Shown here: piece after piece, positions 38,490 through 52,200 of the stretch | Layout: the number at the start of each line of letters is the position of its first letter | Position numbering within the stretch: position 1 is the stretch's first letter | Source of the DNA: Serinus canaria | Lineage: Eukaryota > Chordata > Aves > Passeriformes > Fringillidae | Reading direction: 5' to 3' | NCBI RefSeq assembly: GCF_022539315.1 | Contig: NC_066313.1 | Span: forward strand, 73,535,934-73,599,933 | Length of the DNA stretch: 64,000 nucleotides | Position numbers and translations under genes: made by a program | Notes under the pieces: generated by a model | Databases searched by the model: none | What the model saw: the letters and a program-made list of their open reading frames with translations, nothing else | What the model was told of the DNA's origin: nothing

Positions 38490-39991
38490 GACAAGAAAGG
38501 AACAAAAAAAATGCAACCGTTCTTCACTGACAGCCAGGTTTCCTTTAGGAACTTCTGTAGGATGATTCAGGTCATCAGAATGATCATTGTTATAGGGAGG
38601 AAGGCTGGATTTTTTTTTCCCCAACACAAAAAAAGTATGTCTCAGCAGTGAATGTCTTGCACTCCATCTGCCAACCACATCAGATTGGTATGAAGGTAGA
38701 GAAGCTGAAAAATAAGTTTATCTTTTAGTATGGTAGTAGCTCCACTAGCTTCAGAATGTCATGTTACAGCTGCTTAGGATTTGAATCTTAATGCCCAGTA
38801 AAAATATGAGTAGTAGCACGATTTCACCTAGTTTCTTTTAGGATTTATCCATGTTATAGAATTGTCACAGTTTTCCACTTAGCTCACCCCTGTGAGCTCA
38901 CCAGCCCTGATGGTAATGTTAAACAACTCTCTTGAACCCTCACGGGTTCTGACAGAAAATAATCTCTTGTGATGTAATCTTTTTCCTTTTGTTGCTGTTC
39001 TGACATCGATTAGAACTTTTTGCTACTATGTCCATTACCCTACCAAGGCAGCAATTCTCTAACAGACTAACAGCAACCGGATCAATAGTGTGTTTCACAC
39101 CTAACTACATCTTTCATATCAGTTAATTTCAGTGTCGCAAGGATTTCTTCTACAAAATTTCAGATCAAACAAATATATAGTACTGACATGGAGATTTCTT
39201 TCACTTTTTTAGTCTTAGTATGATCATCTATTTTTATATATATAAATATATATAAATCACAGATTTTAACTTCTTAATTACAAGCTCAGGGTTGACACTT
39301 CTTTATAAGGAAAAAAAATGTTTGGTCAACCGACTCTTCTTTTTTTTGCTGCTCTGAAAAGTAACCCTTTAATGACTGGTGAGCATGAAAATCAAAGAAG
39401 AGAATTTTTTACATATCCAGTTGTCCATTTCCTAACAAGTTTGCAGGTTGGTGAAGAAAACCTCTCTCATATGTGTGTATTTGGTGGAGGGGGCAGGGGG
39501 GAGCATGTGAGTTTGTATGATAGGCCTAGAGAAGGACATGGATGTTAATTGTGATGGTAATTGTACTTCAGATTCTTCAAGGATACATTGCTTTAATAAT
39601 CATTGTCTAAATGGTTATGGTCTGGGATAGAGTTTCCCTAATTTGCATCTGGTCATAAAACCCAAGATGGAAGTTGTCAAAATCCTGGACAAATGTGTGT
39701 CAACAATTAGACAGCAAAATCTTCCTTCTTTTATCAACGACAGACAAAGGTTTTTTGGGGCAATTCTGCGTGGTGTTAAAATGATTTGCCATAAGTTTAT
39801 TTCCTGATTCTTACGTTGACTCTGGAAATGGTATACACAAATTGTGGTAACACTGTAAAGCCAGCCAACCACATTCTAATTTAGCAGCAGAGCAGGTAGA
39901 TCGTATCCATTGCAATCGCTTTTTCTTGTCAAATTATAATTAGCTATCGATTTAGGCATGAAATTAAAATAGAAAACACACAGCACGTTAG

Positions 39992-39997
39992 AATAAA
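39992..39997 (+). terminator. GPC6: Candidate GPC6 poly(A) signal AATAAA
   Basis: The first canonical AATAAA after the GPC6 stop, 1944 nt downstream of it. An ATTAAA variant lies at 39963-39968. The downstream sequence is not strikingly GU-rich. Later AATAAA motifs (for example 41587-41592) could serve longer isoforms. Confidence 0.4.
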
Positions 39998-40146
39998 GTA
40001 TACTTAAGCACTTTTACCAAAAAAAATATTTACAATCTATTTATATAGTATGTCTCATAACAAAGAGCATAAGTTTCGAGCCACTTGTATTCAATTCCTT
40101 TTCTTCCCCATTTGTTTACTTTGAAACATAATGATTAGATAGCATC

Positions 40147-40282
40147 ATAGAATCATAGAATCATGGATTAGTCTGAGTTGGAAGGGACCTTAAAGATCAT
40201 CTAGTTCCATCCCAACCCTGCCATGGGCAGGAATGCCATTCACCAGATTGAGTTGCTCAGGGACCCATCCAGCCTGGCCCTG
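40147..40282 (-). mobile_element. CR1 LINE 3'-end fragment, minus orientation
   Basis: It begins with ATAGAATCATAGAATCATGG, the reverse complement of the CR1 terminal octamers, followed by GTTGGAAGGGACCTTAAAGA, TCATCTAGTTCCATCCC, CTGCCATGGGCAGG and GGGACCCATCCAGCCTGGCC. All are hallmark CR1 3' segments in reverse. It is the clearest avian-lineage marker in the window and sits just past the likely GPC6 transcript end. Confidence 0.95.
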
Positions 40283-40891
40283 ACAGGTGGTCTGTTCTTC
40301 TGGGCCCAGATTAATATGTCTCTGTCTAAGTGTGCAGATCACACGGGTGTTACATGGCCATAGCAATGCTTCCCGCTTCTCCAAATGTTCCCCTGGAGCA
40401 GGTCTTCTGATTGAGCATTTACTGTGCCCAGGAAGTTTAAGCCAATTCTCACAGGCTTTTTATTTTGCCCTTGTACAGCAGATATCAAGCATAAGGTCTT
40501 TGGTGTTAATTTTTTTCCTGAACTTGCATATGCAGTTTTCCATCTTTTTCTACCCATATCCACATCCTCTCTACATCCTCAGCAACTTTGTTTCAGGAGA
40601 AGTCAAGTCTGATTTTGATTTCTCTGGTTGTGTGTTTATTCGGTGGTAACTGATTCTATATCCATCGGATTATTCTGGATCTGAAAGCTTATTGACAGGC
40701 CAATGTGTCCAAGCCCTGTGATGCAAGTCCTCTGCTGTACTTGCTCCACCCTGCTAGTGAAGGAGCTGATGGACCCATCAGGTTTTTGTGTTGGCCTCAG
40801 CATACATGTAGGTGATCTGATGATTGTTTTCAGCTGGTGCAGCCAAGGTGTGTGTCCAGGGTGCTCTCATGTATTTGCAAAATTGCATGGA

Positions 40892-40936
40892 CTTTTGGAC
40901 AAGGAGTAAGTTGGATCCTTTTGGACAAGAAGTAAG
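40892..40936. repeat. Two-copy direct repeat, period 26
   Basis: CTTTTGGACAAGGAGTAAG (40892-40910) recurs at 40918-40936 with one change. It is a small local duplication. Confidence 0.85.
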
Positions 40937-42049
40937 AAAGAACTAGGGGTTCACTGAAAGCCCTCATCACTGGAGGAGCTTGCCCTGCTCTTCTTGAACT
41001 GGATCTAATAAGCTGCCACTCAAACAACATGCCAGCTTAATCTTTGCCAAAATGTGATTCTTGCCGGAGTTCTGCCAGAAATTTTTGTCTTCCATATTAT
41101 TATTTCTCCTCTTATTTTGCTACTATGCATGGTGATATTTTGTCACGGATGGAGATGCCTTCGCGTGAAGTTACTGTGTATATATTTCTTTAATAGCCCC
41201 TAAAGGTTGAATACACTCTTCATACATTGCATTTTTCTGAGATTAAGAGAGCTATTAAATATACAGAGAAAATTAAATTGGGAATGAAGGAGAAAAAAGA
41301 AAAAGCATTCATGTCCATAAATGTGAAAATCTACATAATTTCCAATTATTCTATTCACACATCCTTTGCATCCAATAGCTCTTCTTCTGAGGTAATTTTT
41401 TGTGTGCCACAATTTAAAAATTTTTCTTCTGCTAGCAGCAGATAAAGTAAGAAATTATAAAGAAGACAATTACATGTTCAAGAAAAAGGAGCTAAGTCCT
41501 AAGGAAAAGCCCTTTGATTGTGTAAACCCTCTATGCTGCACAATCTAGAGGTTCTTCACATGTAATGTTCTTTTAAAGTGGAGGCTAATAAAAATTAGAT
41601 GTAATTAATTACTTAACCATTGCTGTAGGTCCCTGTGAGGTTTTATCTTTCTGATATTAACTGAGCTGTTTTTGTATCATCCCCAAATTTTTCGTGTTCA
41701 TTGTACTGCAGATTTTTCTACTGATGACTCAGTACACAGTACTGTAAATGCAGTGCAGACTACCTGGACTCTGGCCAAACTTAGGCATTTCAAAAAAAGA
41801 CAATCAGAAAAAATTGAAAAAAGAGAATAGAGATTTCCTGCAAAAAAGGAAGAGGAAAGGAAACTTTACCTCAGTGTGCTGGTAAGGGTTGATCTATCCC
41901 AGTTCCCTAAGAGGCATCATATACCTCTGTCCATGGAAAGCTCTGAAAATCTGAGTCTCAGATGCACAAGTCATCCCAGTTTTGTGGGACGTTTAGGAAG
42001 AATGATCCCCAGAGATGTGTGAACCAGTCTGAGCTGCTTCCATGCAAAA

Positions 42050-42257
42050 TGTCTTTACTGTGCATGTGACTGAGCACTGGCACAGATTGCCCAGAGAGGC
42101 TGTGGAGTCTCCCTCACAGGAGACATTCAGGAACCACCTGGACACAATCCTGTGCTGTGTGGTCTAGGATGACCCTGCTTGAGAGGGGAGGTTGGACCAG
42201 ACAATCCCCTGTGGTCCCTTCCAACCTGACCCGTTCTGTGATTCTGTGATTCTATGA
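42050..42257 (+). mobile_element. CR1 LINE 3'-end fragment
   Basis: The segments TTACTGTGCATGTGACTGAG, GCACAGATTGCCCAGAGAGG, CTGTGGAGTCTCCCTCACAG, TAGGATGACCCTGCTTGAGA and GGTCCCTTCCAACCTGACCC are followed by three octamers, ATTCTGTGATTCTGTGATTC then TATGA. It is a 5'-truncated CR1 in a well-preserved state compared with the copies at 2.2 and 7.9 kb, so probably a younger subfamily. The 5' limit is approximate. Confidence 0.94.
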
Positions 42258-45200
42258 GCTGGAGCTGTTCTTGGGAGGTGGACTCTGTGTGCAGTGTCTC
42301 AGCAGGCAGCAGTTGCCTTCAGTTAACTAACTGATTCTGAATCATTATCAAATGTAACTATACTTATTCACTGAATCTTTTATTATTTCAACATAAAAAA
42401 TAAATTACAGCACTGATGCAAGTTGTGTTTTTTGTTTTTAATTTGCTTTCAAATATAACCCCTTAAAACTGAATACAGAAAATTTTAGAAAAATTATGCA
42501 GGTTTCTATAGATTTCCTTATGGATATTTAGAAGAAATCCACATTTCAAAGACCACAAAACTATGGTTACTATATTAACCCACAAATGTTCAAACCTGCT
42601 AGAGGAGAATGGATAGCGTTAACAGCAGTGGAATGTTACATGAAATTGAAAAAAGCCATAATTTTAAAGGGAAATTCAGCAGTCAAAGGCTAAGTCTTAG
42701 TGTCAGTACTGAGATTATGTTGTCAAAACATAATAGACTCAGCAATGCCTACTTTCAAGAAAAATAGGGCAGGAGGTGCACTGAACATGGCAATGTTTTC
42801 TTACAACTACTCAGAGGGACTGCGAGGATCATATTAATATGTGTAATTATGACCCTTTTTGGATAAGATAATGATAAAGACCAGAGTACCATGGTAACAG
42901 GGTGTGTGAAGCATAAATGTTGTGATAGTAACAATTTCCTCCTCTGTTAAACAGTGTAGGAGACACAATGGAGAATGAAAAGCTTTGATTTTTAAAATAA
43001 AGTTCCAACATCGGACAAGAATGATGGTCTCAAATTAATTTAGTCTGAACATTTTGCAACAGTCTATCCAATTCAAATTTGCTGACCAATACAAACAATC
43101 AGTCACTCGAGGGTAATTTGCCAATGTAACATGAAGTGCTCACTTACAGTATCTAGTTAGTTTTTCTACTAAGCTGAGTATATAGTTTATGATTCTGATT
43201 GTACATCATATGAGGTTGTCAACGGACTTGTGCATTGCACCTGTGTGAAATCCTGGTGCCATGACAAAGCACATGGGAGCTTTGTCATTAACAAGGATTT
43301 TGACTACAATCAGGGAGAAATAAATAAGTCCCTTTTTTTCTGGAAGCTGTTCATATGTGGTTTATTTCTGACTCTTAATAAAACAACAACACTGTCCATA
43401 AAAGAAGTGGCGTTAGCATTGTCACCTGCAAGTTTTCAACCTTTACCTCAAAGCAGTTGCAGTCTTTCCACATGGTTCCCCCATAGCTGAGGTCTCTGGA
43501 CTTTCCAGGAGTTCAAAAAAGCTGTGTTTGCCCACAGCTGAAAGTCTACACCATTAAATCAAATAATTTCAAGAAATTGGGTCTGTATTTCAGTCAACTC
43601 TTATTTCACCTTCATATTTAATTATATAGGATTGATAATTGACAATATAACACACATGAAAGGCTTTTGTTTCACACTGATGAAAAAAAACTTCTTCTTT
43701 TTCCTCCTTTATTCTGCCACCAAGAAATCTGTGTAGCTAAATACTTAAAGCAGTTGGCAGCATCTGGTGTGTAGTTTGTTTATTAAATTCAGAACAGCTG
43801 TATTACTAAGAGGAGTTGTCTTTTTCCTGAGAGGGAATAGGGAAAGAGTGTGTCCATTTATCATTAGCAAAAAAGATGTAAAGAATGTTGACTATTTATC
43901 TTAGATTTAGCAGAGGTCCATCTGTCAGCATTTCTGAAGATGTTTTAAAGTCAAATTTCCAGGGAAGACAAATTTACTCCCACTAAAACATAAATCAGTA
44001 TGATTTTCTTCCATGAAAATAATACAGAATATGTGGCTTTCAGTTCCAAGCATTGAGGAAGTTAGAAAGAAATTTGATTTCTCCAAAGTGGGAAGCTAGC
44101 CATTTAGACAACTCTCCTTCTCTCATCTCCTGCAGCTCTTTTGTAGCTCTCCAGGGTTCTCCTGATCCCCCACACAGATTGTCTGAGGCAGGGAGCCTCC
44201 TGGGTAAGCAAGTTGTCCCTGCCAACAATGGAGTTTGTTTTTCCAAGGTGAAGAGAAGGACAGCTGAGGAATGATTCAGGGCAGAGTGACTTCAACAGTG
44301 AGACCCAGCAGGCATATCTGACTGCAGGGGATTAACAATAAAATCAGGTGAGGGACAGCTGGAGCTCCTCACATCTGTCCAGCTCTTCTTTTCAACCTAC
44401 TGCCAGTGAATTTTCAGTGTAGTCTGATTATAGCTATCTACTCATGGACATAGCAAAGGCATAAATATTGCTTCACAAGTCAGCAGTGCTTTGGTAGTCT
44501 GCTGCAAAGTTTCTCTCTCTTCTCATTTTCCTGGTAGACTAACTCTATATCTTTCAGAGCCTGAAGAAGAGCCTACTACTTAAACAGACTTCCGTGTGTC
44601 AAGAGTCTGTTTTTAATTTTTAAAAAGTTTTATTAAGGCACAAAAGTTGTTCGCGGCTCATAAAAATTACTTAATTTCACTATACATCTAGTGAGTTTTC
44701 TTCTCCAGCCTAAAAATTACACTCAGAGGAGGCTTTGGAGAAAGCCCTAACTCCATTAACCCCCTTAGAGGTCTCCCAGGTTCCAGTAAATACCCTAGAT
44801 TCCAGGTTACAGGTGGACAGTGCTCCTTCTCATCCTTCCTCTCCTCACTCCTCACCTCAAAGTATCATCCTGGCCTTGAAAACCTTTCAAAATAAATACT
44901 TCATCATTTCAGCCAGTACATTAAAAAAAAAAAAAAACTTCTGCCTTAGTGTTTCCTGGTGATAAATAGTTCTAACTAATGCTTTCTGTGTGCCACATGT
45001 CCTTTCTGTCTTTGAGTCAACAGTGTTGGCTATGACAATTTTCTTCTCCAGGCTGAACTGTCTTTTCTGTCATTTTTAGCTCACTGGATTTTCTATCTCA
45101 CTTCACCAGATTTCTGTGTCTTTGGTAGCAACTACAGCTTCTATTTTCAGACAGATGAAGCAGCAACAGGGAGATTTGGTGCACTTATTTGGGAGGTTTC

Positions 45201-46009
45201 TATTGGGCTTTAACAAACCCCACCTTTAGCTTTTATTCTCTATTCTAAACATGTTTGTGTGGATGTATGTTCTGGATTATCTAACATAAATCCTGCTGAC
45301 TCTTTTTTCCATCTATAATTAGAGCTTATAGACTATATTTTGGGTTATTCATTCAACTGTGGCAAAATTCTGCTTCTTTCTTGTAAGTATAGCCTGAAAT
45401 TTCTGTTTTGCTATTGTCTGGTATGCTGATGAGCTAGGAGGCCAATGCCAAAGAACTTGTGGATTCTCTATAGCAAGATTAACTGAATGGAACAGTGGAA
45501 CAACAACTGCTGGAAACAGTTCATATTGCTTCTGTAATTGATTATTTTGAGGTCTAGTGTTGGGTATTTTTTATTTCATTTTATTTCATTTTAACATTGT
45601 GGGCTTCATTTCATTTACTTCACACATTGGCTACATGTATATTACATTGTACACATGTAATGTAACTACAGATAAATTTTTCAGTCTTTAGATCACACAG
45701 AAGATTTTTAAGCAGTTGGTTGATCATAGGGTTTTTTTAAAAGCTAAAGAGTGATGATCAGTCTCAAAAATTTGCCCAAGGAGTAGTCAGAGGTCTTCAG
45801 ATTTCAGCTTCATGCTATTAGTTGAGTTTGAGGCTCCAATAATGATTTGTAAATAGTTTATGAATATGTGTGTGTACTTGAGGGGGGAGAAGGGAGTATT
45901 TGCATCTCTGAAATATTATGATGCTTCTTTTCAGCTTCTGCCTAATCTGAACACAAATCTACAAATCTACAAATTCACATTCAGATGTTCAGGGAAGTCA
46001 AACTAAATC

Positions 46010-46280
46010 AATTGATGAGCATTTATAGACAGACTCCCCCCGGGTTACTTTTTTTGGCTGATGAGCAACATCATTTAATTTCCATTAGCAATTTTGTTAC
46101 ATTTCTCAAATTCAAAGAAAGGGTGTTGTTTAAGTAGCTCTGATTTTTTGGTTTGGGTATCAACTGACATTTATATGTTTGTTAAACTTTTATGACTCCA
46201 GACATATGAACATTGCTTGAAAGCATACAAATTGTTAGCTCTGGTTTTTATGCTATATTTCTAGATTAGTATTTAACATA
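46010..46280. other. Candidate conserved non-coding element, intergenic
   Basis: High-complexity AT-rich sequence with several homeodomain or POU-like cores (for example ATTTAATTTCCATTAGCAAT) and a CCCCCCGGG step, no repeat signature, and no open frame. It is listed as a guess about texture only; no alignment was made. Confidence 0.2.
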
Positions 46281-49200
46281 GCTAAATGTGGATTTATAGG
46301 GATGATATATGAATGCAAATCAAGTTTAGAATAAAATTAGTTTTAGAAAGGAGGTTGGGTTGAAAAGATATTATTAAACTTTAAAGCTGTTTTTCAACTG
46401 ATCTGGTTCTAAGATTTCAGCTTAATCTGGCACAACAAAAACCCAAAATCAGTTTATAGCTCGTACCTGAAACTAAATAGTAGTTTCAAATTTGGGGGTT
46501 TCCAATCAAAATAAAAGCTAGAGAAAAATCCCAAGTTCTCCCATCTCCAAGCACTACTTACAAAGATAAAATATTTAGCAGCATATGGCAGTGTATATGT
46601 GTATATATATAGCAGTATATTAAGGCAGGGTTTGAACTTTTAAGGGAAAGATTCTTTATGGCTTTGTAACTTCAGAGAAGTATTGTACCACAGAAATAGA
46701 CAGAAATAGAAAAATATATACAATTGTTTTGATACATTTGTGAAATAGGTTTCACAGAACCTGATATTTTTTGTGCAAAATGCCTTAAATCACTTTATGT
46801 AGGGCTAACGCTATTGAATTCATTTCTGTATATAGCCTTTTATAGTAAATACTTCGGATGCAACACTAGACTTTTCTTTCCACTGCAATGATATACAGCC
46901 TTATGATTGCTAACTATAACAGAGAGACAATGAAAGCTCTGCTTTACTAGCTGTGAATGCACTTTCAGTCCACTTGTGGACTGAGAGCTTGGAAGCAAGA
47001 AGTGGTGACAGTGCCAAGAGCACCAAGACCTTCCTGGTAGGCAATGTCTACCTTCTCTCAGTCCTTTGCAACTGACTCTTACCTCTCATGCCATCTGTCT
47101 TCATGAAAATCAGCTGTGACTTAGGGCCTCAGATCTTTCCATCAAGCACTTCAGGGAGCACATCGTCTTTGTAGATCTCTAGTCAGTCAGCAGAGATGGG
47201 CACCTCCATACCTGGGAAGGGGCTTACCTCCCTTCCCAGCACAGGCTGACTGGGATGACAAGGTTTGTCATGGAGAAATCTCTCTTAAGTGCCTGGAGGT
47301 AGATGCCACTAGTGAGACAAGAGGTCCAAACTGCATCCAGACCCTCTCCTGTGCTTTTTTTCAGTTGGTCCAATGGTGCCTCTTCTCACCAGGGCTAGAG
47401 TGAGCAGCCTGGAGAGGAATTCCACTTGGAGAAGTCACAGTACAATGACTTTGTTTCTGGGCCAAACCAACCCTGGTGTAACCAGATGTACAACCAACAT
47501 GCTTTTGTTGTTCTGAATGCTGCCTGACACTGCTGTGTTTATATTCTTACTTATAAGACATTGGAACCAGTCAGATATGCTAGATTCAAAGAGGAAAGAA
47601 GACTGCCTTCAATGCACATATGCACAAGGGATGGAGCTTAAACAAGTCTTTTCTGAAATCCCAGATGTCTTTGCAAGGCTGGTAAAAGCAGTGCACAGGG
47701 CTAAAGCCAGCTCAGACAGTTAGCAAAGATTATGATGCACATAGCCAAAGGACAGGAAGCAAATTAATGTGGTGCCTCAAAGAGTGAGGAACTGTGATAA
47801 AAACACCCTTTGGGTTGAATCATTAATGCACTTAGTTGTTTGTCAGTCTCAGCTCTTACTGCATCAGTGAAAGGAAAACACACATCTAAGAGGTCAGTAG
47901 AGAAAGCAAGGTTAATGCCTACAGGTTAATGCTGACAAACCACTAACACACCTCTTAAAAAATAGCTGAGTGGTATGGCAGAAATAACTCATTAAAAGCT
48001 GAACAATAATTATGCACACAGCCTCATCTGTATCCCCCTCCATCTCTTGAGACTCCAAATGAGGAAATTATTTTTCCTTCCCCGGAATACTTCTTGGGGG
48101 ATTGGTACTTGAAATGTGGCAGAAACCAAAAGCCCTAGCTGTGAGGCACCCACTTCAGTGCAATATTCTAGGCTTCCTGCTCTTGTTTTCCTTTTGCATT
48201 TCTGAGAATGGCACCTGCACATAGTGCATGTGAGGATGCATCTCTCTCCCTGTATGCACACTTATGTATGCATATACACACATATATGTGTCTCTACAAA
48301 TACAACCACAGACCAGTAAATTTCAAGCACATATGCTATAAAAGAGTATTGGAAAGGCTCCATTTACCACAATACTTGACACAGACCTAATGAGAAAAAT
48401 CCCAGATGTGGAGCTGTGCTTTAAATATGTTTATACCTTGTGTCTCTATAAGTGTTGATGAAATTTCCTGAAATAACTGGAAAAGAGTGAGGCTGCAGAA
48501 CTTAATTTGGCAACATCTGCTGCTACTAGTAAGGAACAGATAAAACCCACAATTTTCCAGATAAAAACAGCAACCTAGATGGTATTTTGGGGCTTTACTG
48601 ATACAAATTCCATTATTCTTTGGTTTCTATTTGTGCACAAAAAAAAAAAACCCTGTAGAAGCTCACCAAGCTTTTCAGAACCCCTACTTCCTTCCTTTCA
48701 GGCTTCAACAATTGTTAAACAATGACTTTTCTACATTTATTACGTTCTTTAAAAATGAGTTGGGTAAAATACTGGTGATCAAAACCACCATCCTAGTCAG
48801 TGGGGGTTTTTTAAAAAGTGAATTCATAATGCATGGAAAGTGGCTCTTGCTTCTAATGACATCATCTGGCCCCCCTTAAGTGAATTACAGCTTTATAACC
48901 ATATTGCCACTGTCCATCACCCAAGAATGACATGGCACAATACCCAATGGATTACCCCTACATCAACTGGGTCTTTTTCATTTCTTTCTTCTCCACATAC
49001 TTTCCTCCAGGAAGTTTTGATTAGTAGAAATGCATTCAGATTTCCCTGTGGATAAAAAGAAGGGAAGTATTTGACATTTTCCAGGCAATCTCAGACAGTA
49101 CTGCTCAGCCCATTGCTTTTCCATTTCCCCCTGAGTCTTTACCAAGTCCAGTGCACAACAGCTAATGTGGTTTTCACAAAACAATGATCAGTAATGTAAA

Positions 49201-52200
49201 TACCATTTCTTCCCTCAAGATTTATAATGAATTCTGTGTTTCTTAAGCTTGTTTCTCTCACAGTTTTTCATGTCAAAGATGATATTTGGAAATCACGGAA
49301 CAGTTAAAACATAAACCGTAGTGTTTCTGTTCATTAGTAAGAAAAGCTTGACTGCAGGGGTATTTTCTTGGCAGGGTTGTATTAACAGTCATTTACATGC
49401 ATATATACTTATACATATATATGTAGAGCTGCACCTGCTTCTTTTGTATACCTTAAAATTACTACCAGATACTGAATGTCCTCCTATTAAACTCTTTTTT
49501 TGTATTGCATCTTCCTGAAATATAGACATTAGAAGACCTTGCTGCTCAGCCAAGGCAATTTTGCCTGGTGCAATATTATGTTAGTAGACAAAAGCATTTG
49601 AAAAAGTCATACATTTTATTTTCTGAATCAATACTTCTTTTGCTGCCTGCTGAAAAGTCCTTTTTTCGTGCTTACAACACATCTGAGAGCTGGAATAGGA
49701 TTGTAATATTCAGTAACAGACTGAAACAATAACTAGAATTCTTAAAGATTCATTTTATTTGCCCTGCCTTTTGCCTGCAAACATTATCCACATAATGCTT
49801 TTCAGACAGATTTTACCTTGTTAGTTTCCCTGCTTCATAGTATACATATATTAATGAATATGCATTTCCATTGGTGACAGTGTAAGGCAAGTTATTTCTC
49901 TCATAGTGTTATTCTACTGTTTATTCATGTGCATATTTTAAATTTGCAATGGCTTATTGGAAAGTCTAATTGATTGTCACTGACTACTAGCCAGAGTTTG
50001 TTTTTGTTAAGACACCATTACATAAAATTCTGATCATTACACCAGAATTCACTTCTGATTGTTAGATCTAAATTATATCCTTTTCAAAATCACAGCAAAC
50101 TCCTTATCAATGAATCTCCACTAAAACATTGTGTTAAAAATGTCAGAAAACACAGTTTTTCCAATTGTCTTCATAATAAGAAATAAATAGATTTTCTGAG
50201 TTAAACAAGATTTATTGACCTTTACCTGAATCTTGCCAAAATTGGCAAATCATTGAAATATAGATCTCACAATTCACTAACTCTCTGTGCAGAGAGAGGA
50301 ATAACTCAGCTAAAAAATACCAGATTGCTTGTCAGGGAAGTCTTATTGATGCAACACACAGAGTCACTTGCTGACCATCTATAAGTATCCTGTAGGTACT
50401 ATATGTGTCTATAGGTATGCTACAGGTACTATAACTACTGTGAGACGTAGTAGAGAGAGCCAAAGTCTCTGCTTCCCAGTGCCATGAGATTTCAACTGTC
50501 TATACAATCAACAGACAGAAACAGGGAAACACATTCTTTCTACCTGCTGTAACTACATATACTGAATGTTGCTCTGACTTTTCTCTGTTGACAGTAAAGG
50601 GTATTCTTGGTCTGGCATCACAGCATCTGTGACTGATTAATTTTCATCTTCAGCTTAGAAACCTTTAAATACATGCTCAATGCCATAGGAGGTTGTTTGC
50701 TCTCAGCCCATTAATCCAAGTATTAAGAGATAGGTGACCAGAAGCAGTTATTTTTGGTGAGGTAACTAAGTGTATGGATTAAGACTTCCCAATGTAACTC
50801 CTTTAAATTCAAGGTTTAGAAGTGTTCCAGCAACCTGGACAATGTAGTTTATGCTGTGTGAGGACTATGCAATGGAGGATCAGAAACACCTTCCCCAGCC
50901 TCTCTGGTCCTCCTCCCAGTGAAGCTAGTGAGAGTTTGCCATTGGCTCCAGTACCAGGAAAAGCACATCTAACAAGTTTGATACTCACCATTTAAATCTG
51001 TGTTTATATCCTCAGTGTCTATCTGTCAAACAACACTGGTGATGCTTATTAGTTCTTAATTAGAACAGAAATAAAGTGTGGGACTATCTTTTACACTGTT
51101 ACTTAATATTCAGTACTGTATGTATATAACTACTTGACACCTCAGTGAAGACTTTGACATGCCTTATTCATTCTAGTTATTTTTATGGTATTGGTTTTGT
51201 TAGATTGCTTTCCCATATAAAGAATAAAACTATAACTGTTCTGACTTAAAATTGTCCAATTCATTTTTATCCAAGTTTTGTTAAATCTAAATCATGTTCA
51301 CCAGTTCTTCTCGTTTCCATCACCCTTCACTCACACTAGGAAAGCAATGTATATTGGTGGTTTAAAGACAGGAATTTGATATTCTCTGATGGACTACAAT
51401 AAATATCTGAAGTAAGTACCTGCCTTGTGTCTTGTGGTTTCTTGTCTGGAGAACAAAAAGTGCTCTCTGCAGACCAGCAGTGTTAATCCTATGATTGTCA
51501 GCTTTTGGAGAATCATGAGGTTGAATGAATCTTTAAAATAACTTATGACGACTTCATTCTACAGCATTCTTTTTTCAGCTACATTTATGTGCCAGTTATA
51601 TTCCCCTAAAATCTGTCAGGAAAGTGGAAAATGTCATGGAAGTGTCCAAAATCACGACATCTAAGAATAAATTTCAGGCAGGAGTCCTTTATTTACTCTT
51701 TTGCAAAAGGTGAGGTCTTCCTATACCTACACATAAAATACTTCTAAAAATTATACTTGATTGTTATTTTCACTTACTCATTAGTTCTAGTTCTAAGTCA
51801 ATCTTATTAGGAACTAATGTAATGGCAGTGTTTTATTAAAATAGTTGAACACTTTTTTTTTTTTTTTTTAATTAGCCTGCCCATAATCCAAGAGTCTAAA
51901 AATGTAAATCAGTCTTGGTCTTTAAGAAATGTGGGATCTGGCGAGTTAGAGGAATCTCTTTCTCCTTTTTATTTTGGCTTATTCTAATTCATTCAGTGGA
52001 GTCTAAGATTTCATACTAGGTTTTCAAACTGTCAGTGCAGCCTCTTTGCAATTCTTCTGTTGATCAGGTTTCAAGTTTAAGGGGTTTGTTCAGATGCCTA
52101 CATATTGCTATCTGACATCACTTGAAACAGTTTAAGTTAGCCAAGGCATCTGCCCAGAGCCAGCAGATGTGTTAGGACCTGCAGAGCCCTGCATCCTTCC

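Larger units (their letters stand above)
38049..40010 (+). other. GPC6: GPC6 3' UTR (end inferred)
   Basis: Sequence after the GPC6 stop with no further coding similarity. It includes an A-rich run at 38473-38489, a potential site of internal priming in cDNA; an AT-rich TATATATAAATATATATAAA stretch at about 39232-39257; a G-rich segment at 39483-39501; and AATAAA at 39992-39997. The CR1 insertion at 40147 lies just beyond the assumed end. The 3' boundary rests only on the first canonical poly(A) signal, so a longer UTR is possible. Confidence 0.55.
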
